From the NCBI RefSeq assembly GCF_019857205.1, contig NZ_JAHWXO010000005.1:62001-126000 (forward strand): 64,000 nucleotides of DNA, written 5' to 3'. This document shows, in pieces, positions 8,765-17,566 of the stretch. The stretch is from Qipengyuania pacifica. Lineage in GTDB: Bacteria; Pseudomonadota; Alphaproteobacteria; Sphingomonadales; Sphingomonadaceae. The position numbers and the translations under genes were made by a program. How positions within the stretch are numbered: position 1 is the stretch's first letter; each line of letters starts with the position of its first letter. A model generated the notes under the pieces. The model did no database searches, was not told the origin of the DNA, and was given only the letters and a program-made list of their open reading frames with translations.

Positions 8765-9730
8765 TTAGCTGGGGCGATTGTGCGGTGCAAGGTGGCGCAA
8801 GAACGCCTTGGCGATGGCAGGCCAGGCTCGCGGTTGGCGCCAGTCGAGGCAGGTGAGCCTGAAGCGGGGTCGCACCTGTTCCATCCAGTCGCGTTTGTAG
8901 GCATCGCTGCCCGTCCCGAAATCGACCAGTTCGACCCCGTCGGTATCGATGACATATTCGAATAGAGCGGCACTGAGCGTCGTGCCGGCCGATAAAGGTG
9001 TCGCGGCTTCAATGTGCGCGAGCTTGTGAATATAGGCAGTGCCGTTTTCGACCGTCCAGAACTGCGCGGCGACGGGCTCGCCGTCCGCGCGCGCGATGCC
9101 CAGCCGGATGCGACCGGCTGCGCCTTCGGCCGCTGCGAAAGCTTCGAGAATATCGGCCCGCTCTTCTTCCGGTTTCCAGCTTTCCGAATAGATCGCCTTA
9201 TAAGCGGCCCAGGCCGTTTCGTCGAAATGTGTGAGTATATCGACGTCGACCTTCTTCGCCTTGCGTTTGAGCGTGGTGCGCATTTTGCCAGGGCGTCCGG
9301 CCCAATATTCGGCAAATGTTCGGCCAGCTACGGGCAGAACGTGATTTTCATCGCATTGATCACGCAGCACAAACCAACCCGCATCCCGGAAAGCTTGCTC
9401 TAATTGTTCGGTCGTGCCGTCCTCATTAGGAAGAGGGGAGAATGTGACTCGATGCGTTCGCGACCGCAGATCGCGTGCTAATTTGCGAATTAATTCTTGA
9501 GACGTTCCAATAGGTCGCCACGTAAAGCTAAACCAATTCGTCAGCGACGAAAGACCATTTGGGTGCCGTTGGAGCGGAACCACCATCCGGTCGTCGCTCC
9601 GTTCCGCCAAAGCGAACAGGGGTTGCTCAAGCAGGGCGTACCATTCGAGCCTGTCGAAAGGGCTGCTGGCCGGCAGATCAAGCCCTTGCAGTTTGGTACC
9701 CGTGTCGTGATAGCTGACTGCGATGTCCAA
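8765..9730 (-). CDS. GNAT/FemAB-like acyltransferase (CelD/BcsL type)
   Basis: Predicts 321 residues from TTG 9730; no in-frame ATG lies near and an in-frame stop precedes it. The C-terminal half carries the acetyltransferase-like segment common in polysaccharide loci: GIARADGEPVAAQFWTVENG, AYIHKLAH, AGTTLSAALFEYVID, and VDFGTGSDAYKRDWME. Such enzymes transfer acyl or aminoacyl groups to amines. It heads the leftward arm, only 21 nt from the divergent AMP ligase, and the ACP follows it, so the ACP-bound acyl group is a plausible donor. That link is inference. Confidence 0.82.
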   Translation of the reverse strand: MDIAVSYHDTGTKLQGLDLPASSPFDRLEWYALLEQPLFALAERSDDRMVVPLQRHPNGLSSLTNWFSFTWRPIGTSQELIRKLARDLRSRTHRVTFSPLPNEDGTTEQLEQAFRDAGWFVLRDQCDENHVLPVAGRTFAEYWAGRPGKMRTTLKRKAKKVDVDILTHFDETAWAAYKAIYSESWKPEEERADILEAFAAAEGAAGRIRLGIARADGEPVAAQFWTVENGTAYIHKLAHIEAATPLSAGTTLSAALFEYVIDTDGVELVDFGTGSDAYKRDWMEQVRPRFRLTCLDWRQPRAWPAIAKAFLRHLAPHNRPS

Positions 9731-9751
9731 CGGCTTTCTCTCGGAGCGTTA

Positions 9752-11266
9752 ATGCCTGATCCCACGCCCTATCCGCTCGATCAACTGGCCGAGCGCGGGA
9801 GTGCACAGGCACCTGCGCTGGTGCTGCGCGATCGCACTCTTACCTTTGAGGAGTTGAGGAAACGTGTCTCGCTTCTGGCCGGATGGTTGGCAAGTCGTGC
9901 GGCCAAGGGCGATAGAGTGGCAAGCTGGGCAGCAAAAGGCGAGCTGACTTGTCTGCTGCCATTGGCGGTGGCGCGGGCGGGGCTGGTGCATGTGCCGATC
10001 AACCCACTGCTCAAGCGGGCCCAGGTTGCGCACATTCTGGCCGATAGCGGCTCGATCATGTTGATGGCCACGAAGGCGCGCCTGACGTCTCTGGAAGATG
10101 AAGATCTACCGGTGGGCTGCGAGGCCCTTGATGAAAGCGAAATATTCGGGTTGGCAGAGGCTGAAGGTGCCGAGTTGCCCCCGTCGCGCCACGATCCCGA
10201 CGAACTGGCGGCCATCCTTTACACAAGCGGTTCCACCGGCAAGCCCAAGGGCGTGATGCTGAGCCACGCGAATATGTGGCTGGGTGCCGTCAGTGTGGCG
10301 AACTATCTTGACCTTGCAGCGGATGACGTCGTGCTGGCAGTCCTTCCGTTGAGCTTCGATTATGGCCAGAACCAGTTGCTTTCGACATGGTATGCCGGAG
10401 CTTGCGCGGTTCCGCTCGACTATCTCTTCCCTCGAGATGTGGCCAAGGCCTGCGCTAAATATGGCGTCACGACGCTTGCCGCTGTCCCACCACTGTGGGT
10501 CCAACTGACCGAGATCGAATGGCCTGCCGAGGCAATAGCCGGCATCCGGAGGCTGACCAATACCGGAGGGGCCCTGACGCGCGAATTGGTACGTCAACTA
10601 CGCGCACTCTTCCCGGAGGCACGCCTGTTTCCAATGTACGGCCTGACCGAGGCTTTTCGCTCGACCTATCTCGATCCAGAACTGGTGGACACGCACCCAA
10701 CCTCGATGGGCAAGGCGATACCCTTCGCGGAAATCCTTGTGGTCGATGACGAAGGCAAAATTTGCGCGGCTAACGAGGAAGGCGAGCTGGTGCACTGTGG
10801 GCCGCTGGTGGCGCAAGGATATTGGCAAGACGCGGCGCGGACTGAGGAACGCTTCAAACCCGCGCCCGCGGGCTCAAGATATGGCGGAACGGCCGTATGG
10901 TCTGGCGACCGTGTCCGGCGGGATGAGGACGGATTTCTCTATTTCGTCGGGCGGCGTGACGCCATGATCAAGAGTTCGGGAAATCGTATCAGTCCGCAAG
11001 AGCTGGAAAGTGCTGCGCTGGCGACCGGATTGGTCGCAGAAGCCGTGGCCCTGGGAGTCAGGGACGAGCGGCTAGGGCACGCCATCCATCTGATCGTTAG
11101 GCCGACGCCGACTGCGCTCGACAGCGAGGAAGCGCTCGTGAAAGAGCTTAAAAAGGAACTGCCCAACTTCATGCAACCGCATGTCATTCACTGGCGCGAC
11201 GTGATGCCGGTAAACCCGAATGGTAAGATCGACCGGACAGCCTTGGCTGCGGAGATCGGCGCATGA
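9752..11266 (+). CDS. AMP-forming acyl-CoA/acyl-ACP ligase, exosortase A system-associated
   Basis: Predicts 504 residues of the ANL adenylating family. The A3 motif is ILYTSGSTGKPKGVMLSH, A5 is PMYGLTEAFRSTYLDP, A7 and A8 are SGDRVRRDEDGFLYFVGRRD with IKSSGNRISPQE, and the A10 lysine is in PNGKIDRTAL. It matches the ligase linked to XrtA loci (family known as TIGR03098). I start at ATG 9752, with GGAG at 9743-9746; the longer frame runs into the divergent gene. It probably activates an acid or amino acid and loads the nearby carrier protein. It overlaps the decarboxylase gene by 4 nt. Confidence 0.9.
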   Translation: MPDPTPYPLDQLAERGSAQAPALVLRDRTLTFEELRKRVSLLAGWLASRAAKGDRVASWAAKGELTCLLPLAVARAGLVHVPINPLLKRAQVAHILADSGSIMLMATKARLTSLEDEDLPVGCEALDESEIFGLAEAEGAELPPSRHDPDELAAILYTSGSTGKPKGVMLSHANMWLGAVSVANYLDLAADDVVLAVLPLSFDYGQNQLLSTWYAGACAVPLDYLFPRDVAKACAKYGVTTLAAVPPLWVQLTEIEWPAEAIAGIRRLTNTGGALTRELVRQLRALFPEARLFPMYGLTEAFRSTYLDPELVDTHPTSMGKAIPFAEILVVDDEGKICAANEEGELVHCGPLVAQGYWQDAARTEERFKPAPAGSRYGGTAVWSGDRVRRDEDGFLYFVGRRDAMIKSSGNRISPQELESAALATGLVAEAVALGVRDERLGHAIHLIVRPTPTALDSEEALVKELKKELPNFMQPHVIHWRDVMPVNPNGKIDRTALAAEIGA

Positions 11267-12489
11267 AGCCGCTAGGGCCCATTCCGCCTGGTTTCCAGGC
11301 GATCGACGGTGAACTGGCCATTGGCGGAAAGCCGGTGAGCCATTGGGCAGAGCAAGCCGGCAGAACCCCGCTGTTTGTGTATTCGCAGACACGAATAAAG
11401 CAGCGGTTCGCCGATCTTCGCGAAGCGATGCCAGATCGATTGAAGATCAATTATGCCATAAAAGCAAATAGCTTTGCGCCGTTGCTTTCATTCGTGTCGA
11501 ACCTGGCCGATGGACTGGATATCGCCTCTGGTGGTGAACTGGAAATGGTTCGGGCGACGGGTCTCGATCTCTCTCGTGTGAGTTTCGCCGGTCCCGGCAA
11601 GCGCGATGTCGAACTGGAATCCGCTATTACGGCCGGCGTGACATTAAATCTGGAAAGCGAGGCGGAAGCCGATCGCGCAATTGCCATCGCCGAACGCCTG
11701 GGCTTGACCCCATCGCTAGCGGTTCGGGTGAACCCCGATTTCGAACTTAAAGGTTCGGGCATGAAGATGGGGGGCGGGGCGAAACCGTTCGGCATAGATG
11801 CGGAGCGGGTTCCATCGCTGATCGAGAAGATTGTAGAAACGGGCTGCAATTTTCGCGGACTGCATATCTTCACCGGAAGTCAGGCCCTTTCCGCCGAGGC
11901 GGTAATAGACATGCAGGCCAAAGTCCTCGATTGCGCGGATCGCCTTGCGCGGGAAGCAGACGTTCCATTGCCCAAGCTCAACATGGGTGGCGGTTTCGGC
12001 ATTCCGTATTTTCCAGGTGACGAACCGCTCGACATCCACGCTGTGGGGCAGGCGCTCGAGGCGCAGTTTGCCGCATTGCCCGACACTTTCGCCGATGCTG
12101 AACTTTTTATTGAACTCGGTCGCTATCTTGTTGGCGAAGCAGGAGTTTATCTCACACGCATTGTCGACCGCAAGGTGAGTTACGGCGAAACCTATCTCGT
12201 GACCGATGGGGGCCTTCATCACCAGCTGGCAGCCTCCGGCAATTTCGGCACGGTGGTACGACGAAACTATCCGGTAGCCATCGCCAGCCGGTTCGACGTG
12301 CAGCCGGAGGAAGAAGCCAATGTCGTGGGGTGTCTGTGCACCCCGCTGGACCGTCTGGCGGACAAGGCGCACCTGCCACGGGCCGAGGTTGGAGATCTGA
12401 TCGCGGTCTTCTGCGCGGGCGCATACGGTGCCAGTGCATCACCCAGTGCCTTTTTGGGACAGGGTCCTGCAATAGAGATGCTGGTCTGA
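11263..12489 (+). CDS. PLP-dependent decarboxylase, exosortase A system-associated
   Basis: Predicts 408 residues with the alanine-racemase-like fold III of diaminopimelate and ornithine decarboxylases. The PLP Lys is Lys67 in NYAIKANS. SGGELEMV, FAGPGKRD, the GLHIFTGSQ loop, MGGGFGIPY, ELGRYLVG and the VVGCLCTPLD Cys are further family motifs. It corresponds to the XrtA-linked decarboxylase (family known as TIGR03099). Located directly after the ligase (ATGA overlap), it likely produces an amine or decarboxylates the intermediate made by ligase and ACP. The substrate is unknown. Confidence 0.9.
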   Translation: MKPLGPIPPGFQAIDGELAIGGKPVSHWAEQAGRTPLFVYSQTRIKQRFADLREAMPDRLKINYAIKANSFAPLLSFVSNLADGLDIASGGELEMVRATGLDLSRVSFAGPGKRDVELESAITAGVTLNLESEAEADRAIAIAERLGLTPSLAVRVNPDFELKGSGMKMGGGAKPFGIDAERVPSLIEKIVETGCNFRGLHIFTGSQALSAEAVIDMQAKVLDCADRLAREADVPLPKLNMGGGFGIPYFPGDEPLDIHAVGQALEAQFAALPDTFADAELFIELGRYLVGEAGVYLTRIVDRKVSYGETYLVTDGGLHHQLAASGNFGTVVRRNYPVAIASRFDVQPEEEANVVGCLCTPLDRLADKAHLPRAEVGDLIAVFCAGAYGASASPSAFLGQGPAIEMLV

Positions 12490-12512
12490 TCAAAACCGAC
12501 TAATGCAAAATC

Positions 12513-12538
12513 GCCGTGAAATCTGCGGTTTCGACGGC
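12513..12538 (+). terminator. Hairpin after the decarboxylase gene, possible terminator
   Basis: GCCGTGAAA (12513-12521) pairs with TTTC-g-ACGGC (12529-12538), giving a 9-bp stem with one bulge and a 7-nt loop. It lies 24 nt after the stop. No T-run follows, so Rho-independent termination is doubtful. It may separate the ligase-decarboxylase unit from the export operon that starts at 12650. The rest of the 160-nt gap shows no clear promoter to me. Confidence 0.3.
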
Positions 12539-12649
12539 CTATGGCTAACAGTCTGTTCACCTATTTCGGGCATTAGCTGTTCCATAACGGGGAGTATCGG
12601 GCGCGCAACTCGTTCGATGCTTTCCAGGACGATGCCAGGGAAATGATTA

Positions 12650-13294
12650 ATGCGCTTAACCCGAATTGCTTCGCTTACAGCCGGATGCGTTGCCGCTACG
12701 CTTGTTCTGGGCGGCTGCGCGAGCGGGCCTGAAACCGAGCTTCCTCCGGCAACCTTCGTCGCCATGCAGGAAGGTCCGGGCGAGGAATATGTGATCGGTC
12801 CGCTCGATGAGTTGACCATTCACGTCTGGCGCAATCCGGAACTGGGTGCCGAAAAAATTCAGGTGCGCCCCGACGGCCGAATTACCATTCCGCTTGTGAA
12901 AGACATGCCGGCAGTGGGCAAGACCCCGTCCATGCTGGAGGAGGATATCCGCCTGCAGCTTAGCCAGTACATCGAAGATCCGCTGGTCTCGGTTATCGTC
13001 AATGAATTCGCCGGTACATTCAGCCAGCAGATCCGCATCGTCGGCGCGACGGAGAAACCGGCTTCGCTGCCGTACCGGGCGAACATGACCGTGCTCGACG
13101 CAATGATTGCGGTGGGCGGCCTTTCGGAATTCGCTGCCGGCAATCGTGCGAAACTGATCCGCTTCGACAAGCAGGTTGGAAACCAGCGCGAATATGCGCT
13201 GCGCCTGACCGATCTTTTGAAGCGCGGCGACAGCAAGGCCAATGTTCTCCTCCAGCCGGGTGATGTGATCATCATTCCCGAAAGCACCTTCTAA
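12650..13294 (+). CDS. XrtA/PEP-CTERM system polysaccharide export lipoprotein (Wza/EpsE-like)
   Basis: Predicts 214 residues. The signal peptide ends in a lipobox, VLGGCASG (Cys at about 23). Then comes the polysaccharide export domain (YVIGPLDELTIHVWRNPEL, VRPDGRITIPLV) and a SLBB-type segment (QIRIVGATEKPASLPYR, LQPGDVIIIPES). It should form or gate the outer-membrane channel for the exported polysaccharide. It is shorter than E. coli Wza, as expected for this family (TIGR03027). It begins the collinear run of export and modification genes to 24827. Confidence 0.92.
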   Translation: MRLTRIASLTAGCVAATLVLGGCASGPETELPPATFVAMQEGPGEEYVIGPLDELTIHVWRNPELGAEKIQVRPDGRITIPLVKDMPAVGKTPSMLEEDIRLQLSQYIEDPLVSVIVNEFAGTFSQQIRIVGATEKPASLPYRANMTVLDAMIAVGGLSEFAAGNRAKLIRFDKQVGNQREYALRLTDLLKRGDSKANVLLQPGDVIIIPESTF

Positions 13295-13308
13295 GGATCA
13301 GCCGGGGC

Positions 13309-14826
13309 ATGCAGGAAGTCTTCGACGAGATCCGCAGCGCGCTGCATACGGTTTGGAACCGCCGCTGGGTCGCGCTCGGCGTGGCTTGGGTCATTTGCGT
13401 CCTTGGCTGGCTGGCGATCGCATTCATCCCCAACAGCTATGAAAGCAGGGCGCGGATCTACGTCGAACTGGAAGATGTCCTGTCCGAACAGCTCGACATA
13501 TCCGGCGATGGCAAGCAGGCCATCACCAAGGTTCGCCAGACCCTGGTAAGCGGGGTCAATCTGGAACGGGTGATCCGCACCACGAAGCTGGGCGAGAAAG
13601 TGGTGACGGATGCGGAGATGCAGGCCGCGGTCAAAAGCCTGACGGAAAGCATCGTCGTCAAAAGCGAGCAGGACAATCTGTTCGAAATTACCGCCACCAT
13701 TGGCAAATCGAACCTGAGCGATGCCGAAAATGCCGCGCTCGCCAAGGACGTGGTTCAGAGCCTCATCGACATTTTTCGGGAATCGAACGTAGCCGGCAAT
13801 CGCGGTGAAGTGGCGAGCACGATCGCATTCCTCGACGAGCAGTTGAATGATCGCAAGGCCGAACTGGAATCGGCGGAGCAGCGCCGGCTGACGTTCGAGG
13901 CGCAGAATCCCGATCTGGTGGGCGGCACGGCAACGGTCGCGGGGCGTCTGCAGGGCATGCGCACCGAAATGCGAGGGGTGGATGCCGATATCGCTGCTGC
14001 GCAAAGCGCGCTTGCCGCCATCAATGGGCAGCTTGCCAGCACGCCGCGCAGCATCATGACGGCCGATAGTGGCGGTGCCCGTAACGCGCTGGCTCAGGCG
14101 CAGTCGCAACTTGCCACCATGCGCGCGCGCGGCCTCACGGACAGTCATCCCGATATTCAGTCGCAAAAGCGTCAGGTGGAAGCGCTGCGTGAGCAGGCCG
14201 CAAACGAACCTGCCGGAACCGGCGGTTCGCCCAACCCGGCCTACACGTCGCTTCAGTCCATTCGCGCGGAACGGCAAGCCAATGTCCAGGCGCTGGAGGC
14301 ACGCAAGGCGGCCTTGCAATCGGATATTTCGGCGCTGATCGCGGCGCAGGCGGATGAGCCCGCCGTTGCCGCCGAGGCAAACCGCATCAGCCGCGATTAT
14401 CAGGTGCTCAAGGACAAGTACGACGAGCTGCTGAGAAACCGTGAGGAAATGCGCCTGCGTGGTCAGGTTGAAACCGAGCGTAGTGCGTTCAAGTTCGAAG
14501 TCATCGACCAGCCGACAGCTCCGCGCAGGCCAGCGGCACCCAACCGCCCGCTGCTCTTGTTCGTAGTCCTGATCCTCGGCATCGGAGCCGGTTCGGCCGT
14601 CGCCTTTGTCATGGGGCAGCTCACGTCGAGCTTCACTACATCCGATAAATTGCAGCGCACGCTGGACCTGCCGGTCATCGGGACCATTTCCCGATCGATG
14701 ACCGACGCCGCACGGCGACACGAAAAATTGCGGTTGAAACAGTTTCTGGCGGGCGCGGGCGGGCTGGGGGCAGTCTGCTTCCTGCTGCTGGCAGTCGAGA
14801 TGATCCAGGTCGGATCGGTGGCCTGA
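13309..14826 (+). CDS. XrtA system polysaccharide chain-length determinant (Wzz/GNVR)
   Basis: Predicts 505 residues. A Wzz-type inner-membrane co-polymerase: transmembrane helix 1 at about residues 22-40 (WVALGVAWVICVLGWLAIAF), a long periplasmic coiled-coil region with Ala/Gln/Glu-rich heptads, the GNVR-like stretch near residues 360-405, and a second hydrophobic segment before FVMGQLTSSF. The C-terminus adds a further hydrophobic stretch after LKQFLAG. It works with the tyrosine autokinase encoded 7 nt downstream to control chain length. Confidence 0.92.
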   Translation: MQEVFDEIRSALHTVWNRRWVALGVAWVICVLGWLAIAFIPNSYESRARIYVELEDVLSEQLDISGDGKQAITKVRQTLVSGVNLERVIRTTKLGEKVVTDAEMQAAVKSLTESIVVKSEQDNLFEITATIGKSNLSDAENAALAKDVVQSLIDIFRESNVAGNRGEVASTIAFLDEQLNDRKAELESAEQRRLTFEAQNPDLVGGTATVAGRLQGMRTEMRGVDADIAAAQSALAAINGQLASTPRSIMTADSGGARNALAQAQSQLATMRARGLTDSHPDIQSQKRQVEALREQAANEPAGTGGSPNPAYTSLQSIRAERQANVQALEARKAALQSDISALIAAQADEPAVAAEANRISRDYQVLKDKYDELLRNREEMRLRGQVETERSAFKFEVIDQPTAPRRPAAPNRPLLLFVVLILGIGAGSAVAFVMGQLTSSFTTSDKLQRTLDLPVIGTISRSMTDAARRHEKLRLKQFLAGAGGLGAVCFLLLAVEMIQVGSVA

Positions 14827-14833
14827 GGGGATC

Positions 14834-15877
14834 GTGTCAGTGAACAAGCCAACGAATATCGTACCGCCCAAGGAAGACGCGGGTAAGGAGAAAAGCGCGT
14901 CGCTGTTCGAACGCGCCAGTGGTGCATTCGGTCTGGATGCTCTCACTCCGGCAGCCGTGCCTAGCGAGCTTGACGGGGAGCAGGCGAAGAAGTTTGCACC
15001 AAAACGCAAGCCGGAGCCGGCCTCCAAGCCTGTTGCAGAGACGCCCAAGCGGCGCGCATCCGACTGGATCGGTGAGCCCGCGCAGTCGGTGGATGTTGCT
15101 GCGCCGGCGGTGGTAGCGCCTGCAGAGCCGGAAACTCCGGCCGTAAAGTTCACCGGTCCCAAACACGAAGTGGTGCGGTCGCTGCTGCGGGAGAACGGCC
15201 TGATCGATCCCGACGGCGGCGCATCGACGCTGCTCGAAGAATTTCGTATCGTTAAGCGTCAGGTTCTGTCGGCTGCGAAAGCGGAGGGAAGCCCTCAGGC
15301 CCGCCGGGTGCTCGTGTGTTCGCCACATCCTAACGAGGGGAAGACCTTTTGTGCGCTCAACCTCGCCATCGCTCTGGCGGGCGAGCGCGATCTGGAAGTG
15401 CTTCTCGTCGACGCCGATTTCGGCAAGCCGTCGATCATGGGCAAGCTGGGGCTGGATGCCGGCAAGGGCTTCATGGACGTTCTTGCCAATCCGGCGGCTC
15501 ATATCGAAGATTTCGTCGTCGGCACCGATATTCCTGGGCTCTGGGTGTTGCCTGCCGGCCAGCGCACAGGCCGTGATAGCGAATATCTTGCTAGCGAACG
15601 CACCTGGTCTGTCCTCAACAGGCTGACACGCGGCGCCCCAAACAGGATCATCGTGTTTGACAGCCCGCCTACGTTGGCAGCCACACCTGCCGCCGAACTT
15701 GCCAAGCACGTCGGCCAGGCGCTGCTCGTCGCGCGCGCGGACATGAGCAGCCGCGCTGCGCTGGAGGATGCCATCGATCTCCTGTCGGCATGTCCAGACA
15801 TCAAGCTGGTGCTCAATGATGCGACATTCAGCCCGAGCGGACGAAAGTTCGGAAGTTACTATGGATATGGGGAATAA
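14834..15877 (+). CDS. XrtA-associated tyrosine autokinase (BY-kinase)
   Basis: Cytoplasmic BY-kinase partner of the chain-length protein, up to 347 residues. The N-terminal 120 residues are a Pro/Ala/Lys-rich linker. The kinase has VCSPHPNEGKTFCALNLA (Walker A), LLVDADFGKPS (Walker A') and IIVFDSPPTL (Walker B). The C-terminus is a short Tyr cluster, SYYGYGE, the likely autophosphorylation tail. The start is GTG 14834 or GTG 14840; the GAGGGG at 14825-14830 fits 14840 better by spacing. Family known as TIGR03018. Confidence 0.9.
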   Translation: MSVNKPTNIVPPKEDAGKEKSASLFERASGAFGLDALTPAAVPSELDGEQAKKFAPKRKPEPASKPVAETPKRRASDWIGEPAQSVDVAAPAVVAPAEPETPAVKFTGPKHEVVRSLLRENGLIDPDGGASTLLEEFRIVKRQVLSAAKAEGSPQARRVLVCSPHPNEGKTFCALNLAIALAGERDLEVLLVDADFGKPSIMGKLGLDAGKGFMDVLANPAAHIEDFVVGTDIPGLWVLPAGQRTGRDSEYLASERTWSVLNRLTRGAPNRIIVFDSPPTLAATPAAELAKHVGQALLVARADMSSRAALEDAIDLLSACPDIKLVLNDATFSPSGRKFGSYYGYGE

Positions 15878-15881
15878 CTCC

Positions 15882-17552
15882 ATGCCGTGTAACGGAAAAG
15901 TGCCCTGGCTTGCACGTGGACTGATGCTCCTTGGGATGATGGTTGCGGCGCCGTTGCAAGCGCAGACTTATTCGGGCGAAGATACGACCGCGAACGAGAG
16001 CGAAGCCCCCTCGAATGGCCGCGGACGCATGGCCATCGATCCGTACATCGAATTCAACAATATCGCCGCTTGGCAGATTTCGCCCGTGAGCGACGTGGTG
16101 ACCTATACGCAGCTTGCTGCCGGCGTTGATGCAACGATTAACGGCCGCAACAACGGCGGCAGCGTTTCACTGCGTTACGAGCGCAATTTCGCCCATCAGT
16201 CCGACGGTGCGGATTCGGATACGATTACGGGTCTGGCCCGGGGTTACGCCTCGATCATTCCGCGGGTGCTGACCGTAGAGGCAGGTGCGCTGGCAAGCAG
16301 CACGCGCGTCGATGCGCAGGGGCGCTCGGTGTTCAACCCGATCGTGGACGACAATCTGTCGACCCAGACCTATTCGGTTTATGCCGGGCCCAACCTTCAG
16401 ACACGCGCCGGCGATGTCGATATCAACGCGAATTACCGCATTGGCTATACCCGCGTGGATGGTCCCGATTTCGTGACGGCAGGCGGAACGCCTGCGGATT
16501 TGTTCGACGACAGCATCACCCACAGTGCAACGGTGAGGGCCGGAACGCGCCCATACCGTCCCTTTCCGGTCGGCGTCGGCGTGGGTGCCGGCTTCTATCA
16601 GGAAGACGTTTCCAACCTCGATCAGCGGGTGCGCGACGCTTATGTACGCGGCGATGTGACCGTTCCGATCACACCGACGCTGGCCTTCGTGGCGGGGGTC
16701 GGTGTCGAAGATGTGGAGGTGTCGAGCCGGGATGCCCTGCGTGATGCGGATGGCAATCCGGTGATCGACACAAACGGACGCTTCGTCACGGATCCCGCCG
16801 CCCCGCGTGTCATCGCTTACGATGCAAGCGGGCTGATCTGGGACGTAGGCGTCGTCTGGAGCCCCAGCAGCAGGACCCAGCTCGAGGCGCATTTCGGGCA
16901 TCGGTACGACAGTGAAACATTCTACGGCAGCTTTAGCTGGCAGCCGAACCGCCGTAGCAATCTGCAGATTGCCGTATATGACGGTATTCAGGGCTTCGGT
17001 GGACGTCTCAACAACGCGATCGCAGCCTTACCGACCGATTTCAGTGTGATCCGCGATCCGATCACGGGCGAGCTGACCGGCTGCGTTAACACGGTCGACG
17101 GTAACGGCTGCATTGACGGTCTGTTCGGATCGCTGAGATCATCGGTCTTTCGCGGACGCGGTGTAGTCGCAAGTTACAGCAGACAAATCGGCCGGATGAC
17201 CGCCGGCATCGGGGCCGGATACGACCGCCGCAGGTTTATCGGTGCGCCGGGAACCGTGCTCGAGCTTGCGGATGGCGTAGTCGACGAAAGCTATTACGTG
17301 ACTGCAGGTGTGTCCGGGCCAGTGGGTTCGCGAGCTTCCTTTGCCATCAACACCTTCGCCAGCTGGTTCGATAGCGGTGCGTTGGGAACGGATAGCGTGC
17401 GCGCCATCGGCGCCTCGGGAAGCTATACCGAAGAGATATATCGCAACCTTTCGGCACGTGCCGCCGTCGCCATCTCGATGCTCGACAGCGATCTTGCACC
17501 CGATAACTTCACAACTGCATCGGCCCTTCTCGGCCTGCGTTACGATTTCTGA
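15882..17552 (+). CDS. XrtA-associated outer-membrane beta-barrel protein (TIGR03016 type)
   Basis: Predicts 556 residues from ATG 15882, which lies 4 nt after the kinase stop with GGGGA at 15869-15873. A signal peptide (MLLGMMVAAPLQAQ) is followed by a long series of alternating-hydrophobicity strands rich in Gly, Asn and aromatic residues. The C-terminal strand ends TASALLGLRYDF, with the terminal Phe expected for BAM-assembled barrels. It probably acts in export or surface attachment of the polysaccharide. In-frame ATGs at 15861 and 15867 would overlap the kinase gene. Confidence 0.88.
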   Translation: MPCNGKVPWLARGLMLLGMMVAAPLQAQTYSGEDTTANESEAPSNGRGRMAIDPYIEFNNIAAWQISPVSDVVTYTQLAAGVDATINGRNNGGSVSLRYERNFAHQSDGADSDTITGLARGYASIIPRVLTVEAGALASSTRVDAQGRSVFNPIVDDNLSTQTYSVYAGPNLQTRAGDVDINANYRIGYTRVDGPDFVTAGGTPADLFDDSITHSATVRAGTRPYRPFPVGVGVGAGFYQEDVSNLDQRVRDAYVRGDVTVPITPTLAFVAGVGVEDVEVSSRDALRDADGNPVIDTNGRFVTDPAAPRVIAYDASGLIWDVGVVWSPSSRTQLEAHFGHRYDSETFYGSFSWQPNRRSNLQIAVYDGIQGFGGRLNNAIAALPTDFSVIRDPITGELTGCVNTVDGNGCIDGLFGSLRSSVFRGRGVVASYSRQIGRMTAGIGAGYDRRRFIGAPGTVLELADGVVDESYYVTAGVSGPVGSRASFAINTFASWFDSGALGTDSVRAIGASGSYTEEIYRNLSARAAVAISMLDSDLAPDNFTTASALLGLRYDF

Positions 17553-17566
17553 TAGGACAGCGCGCC

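Noticed and set aside
12539..12649. Possible sigma54 promoter before the export operon
   Set aside because: XrtA loci can be under PrsR/sigma54 control, but I found no GG-N10-GC spacing that fits.
13291..15162. 623-codon open frame on the minus strand
   Set aside because: Antisense to the chain-length and tyrosine kinase genes, whose products are clear; composition is that of a high-GC shadow frame.
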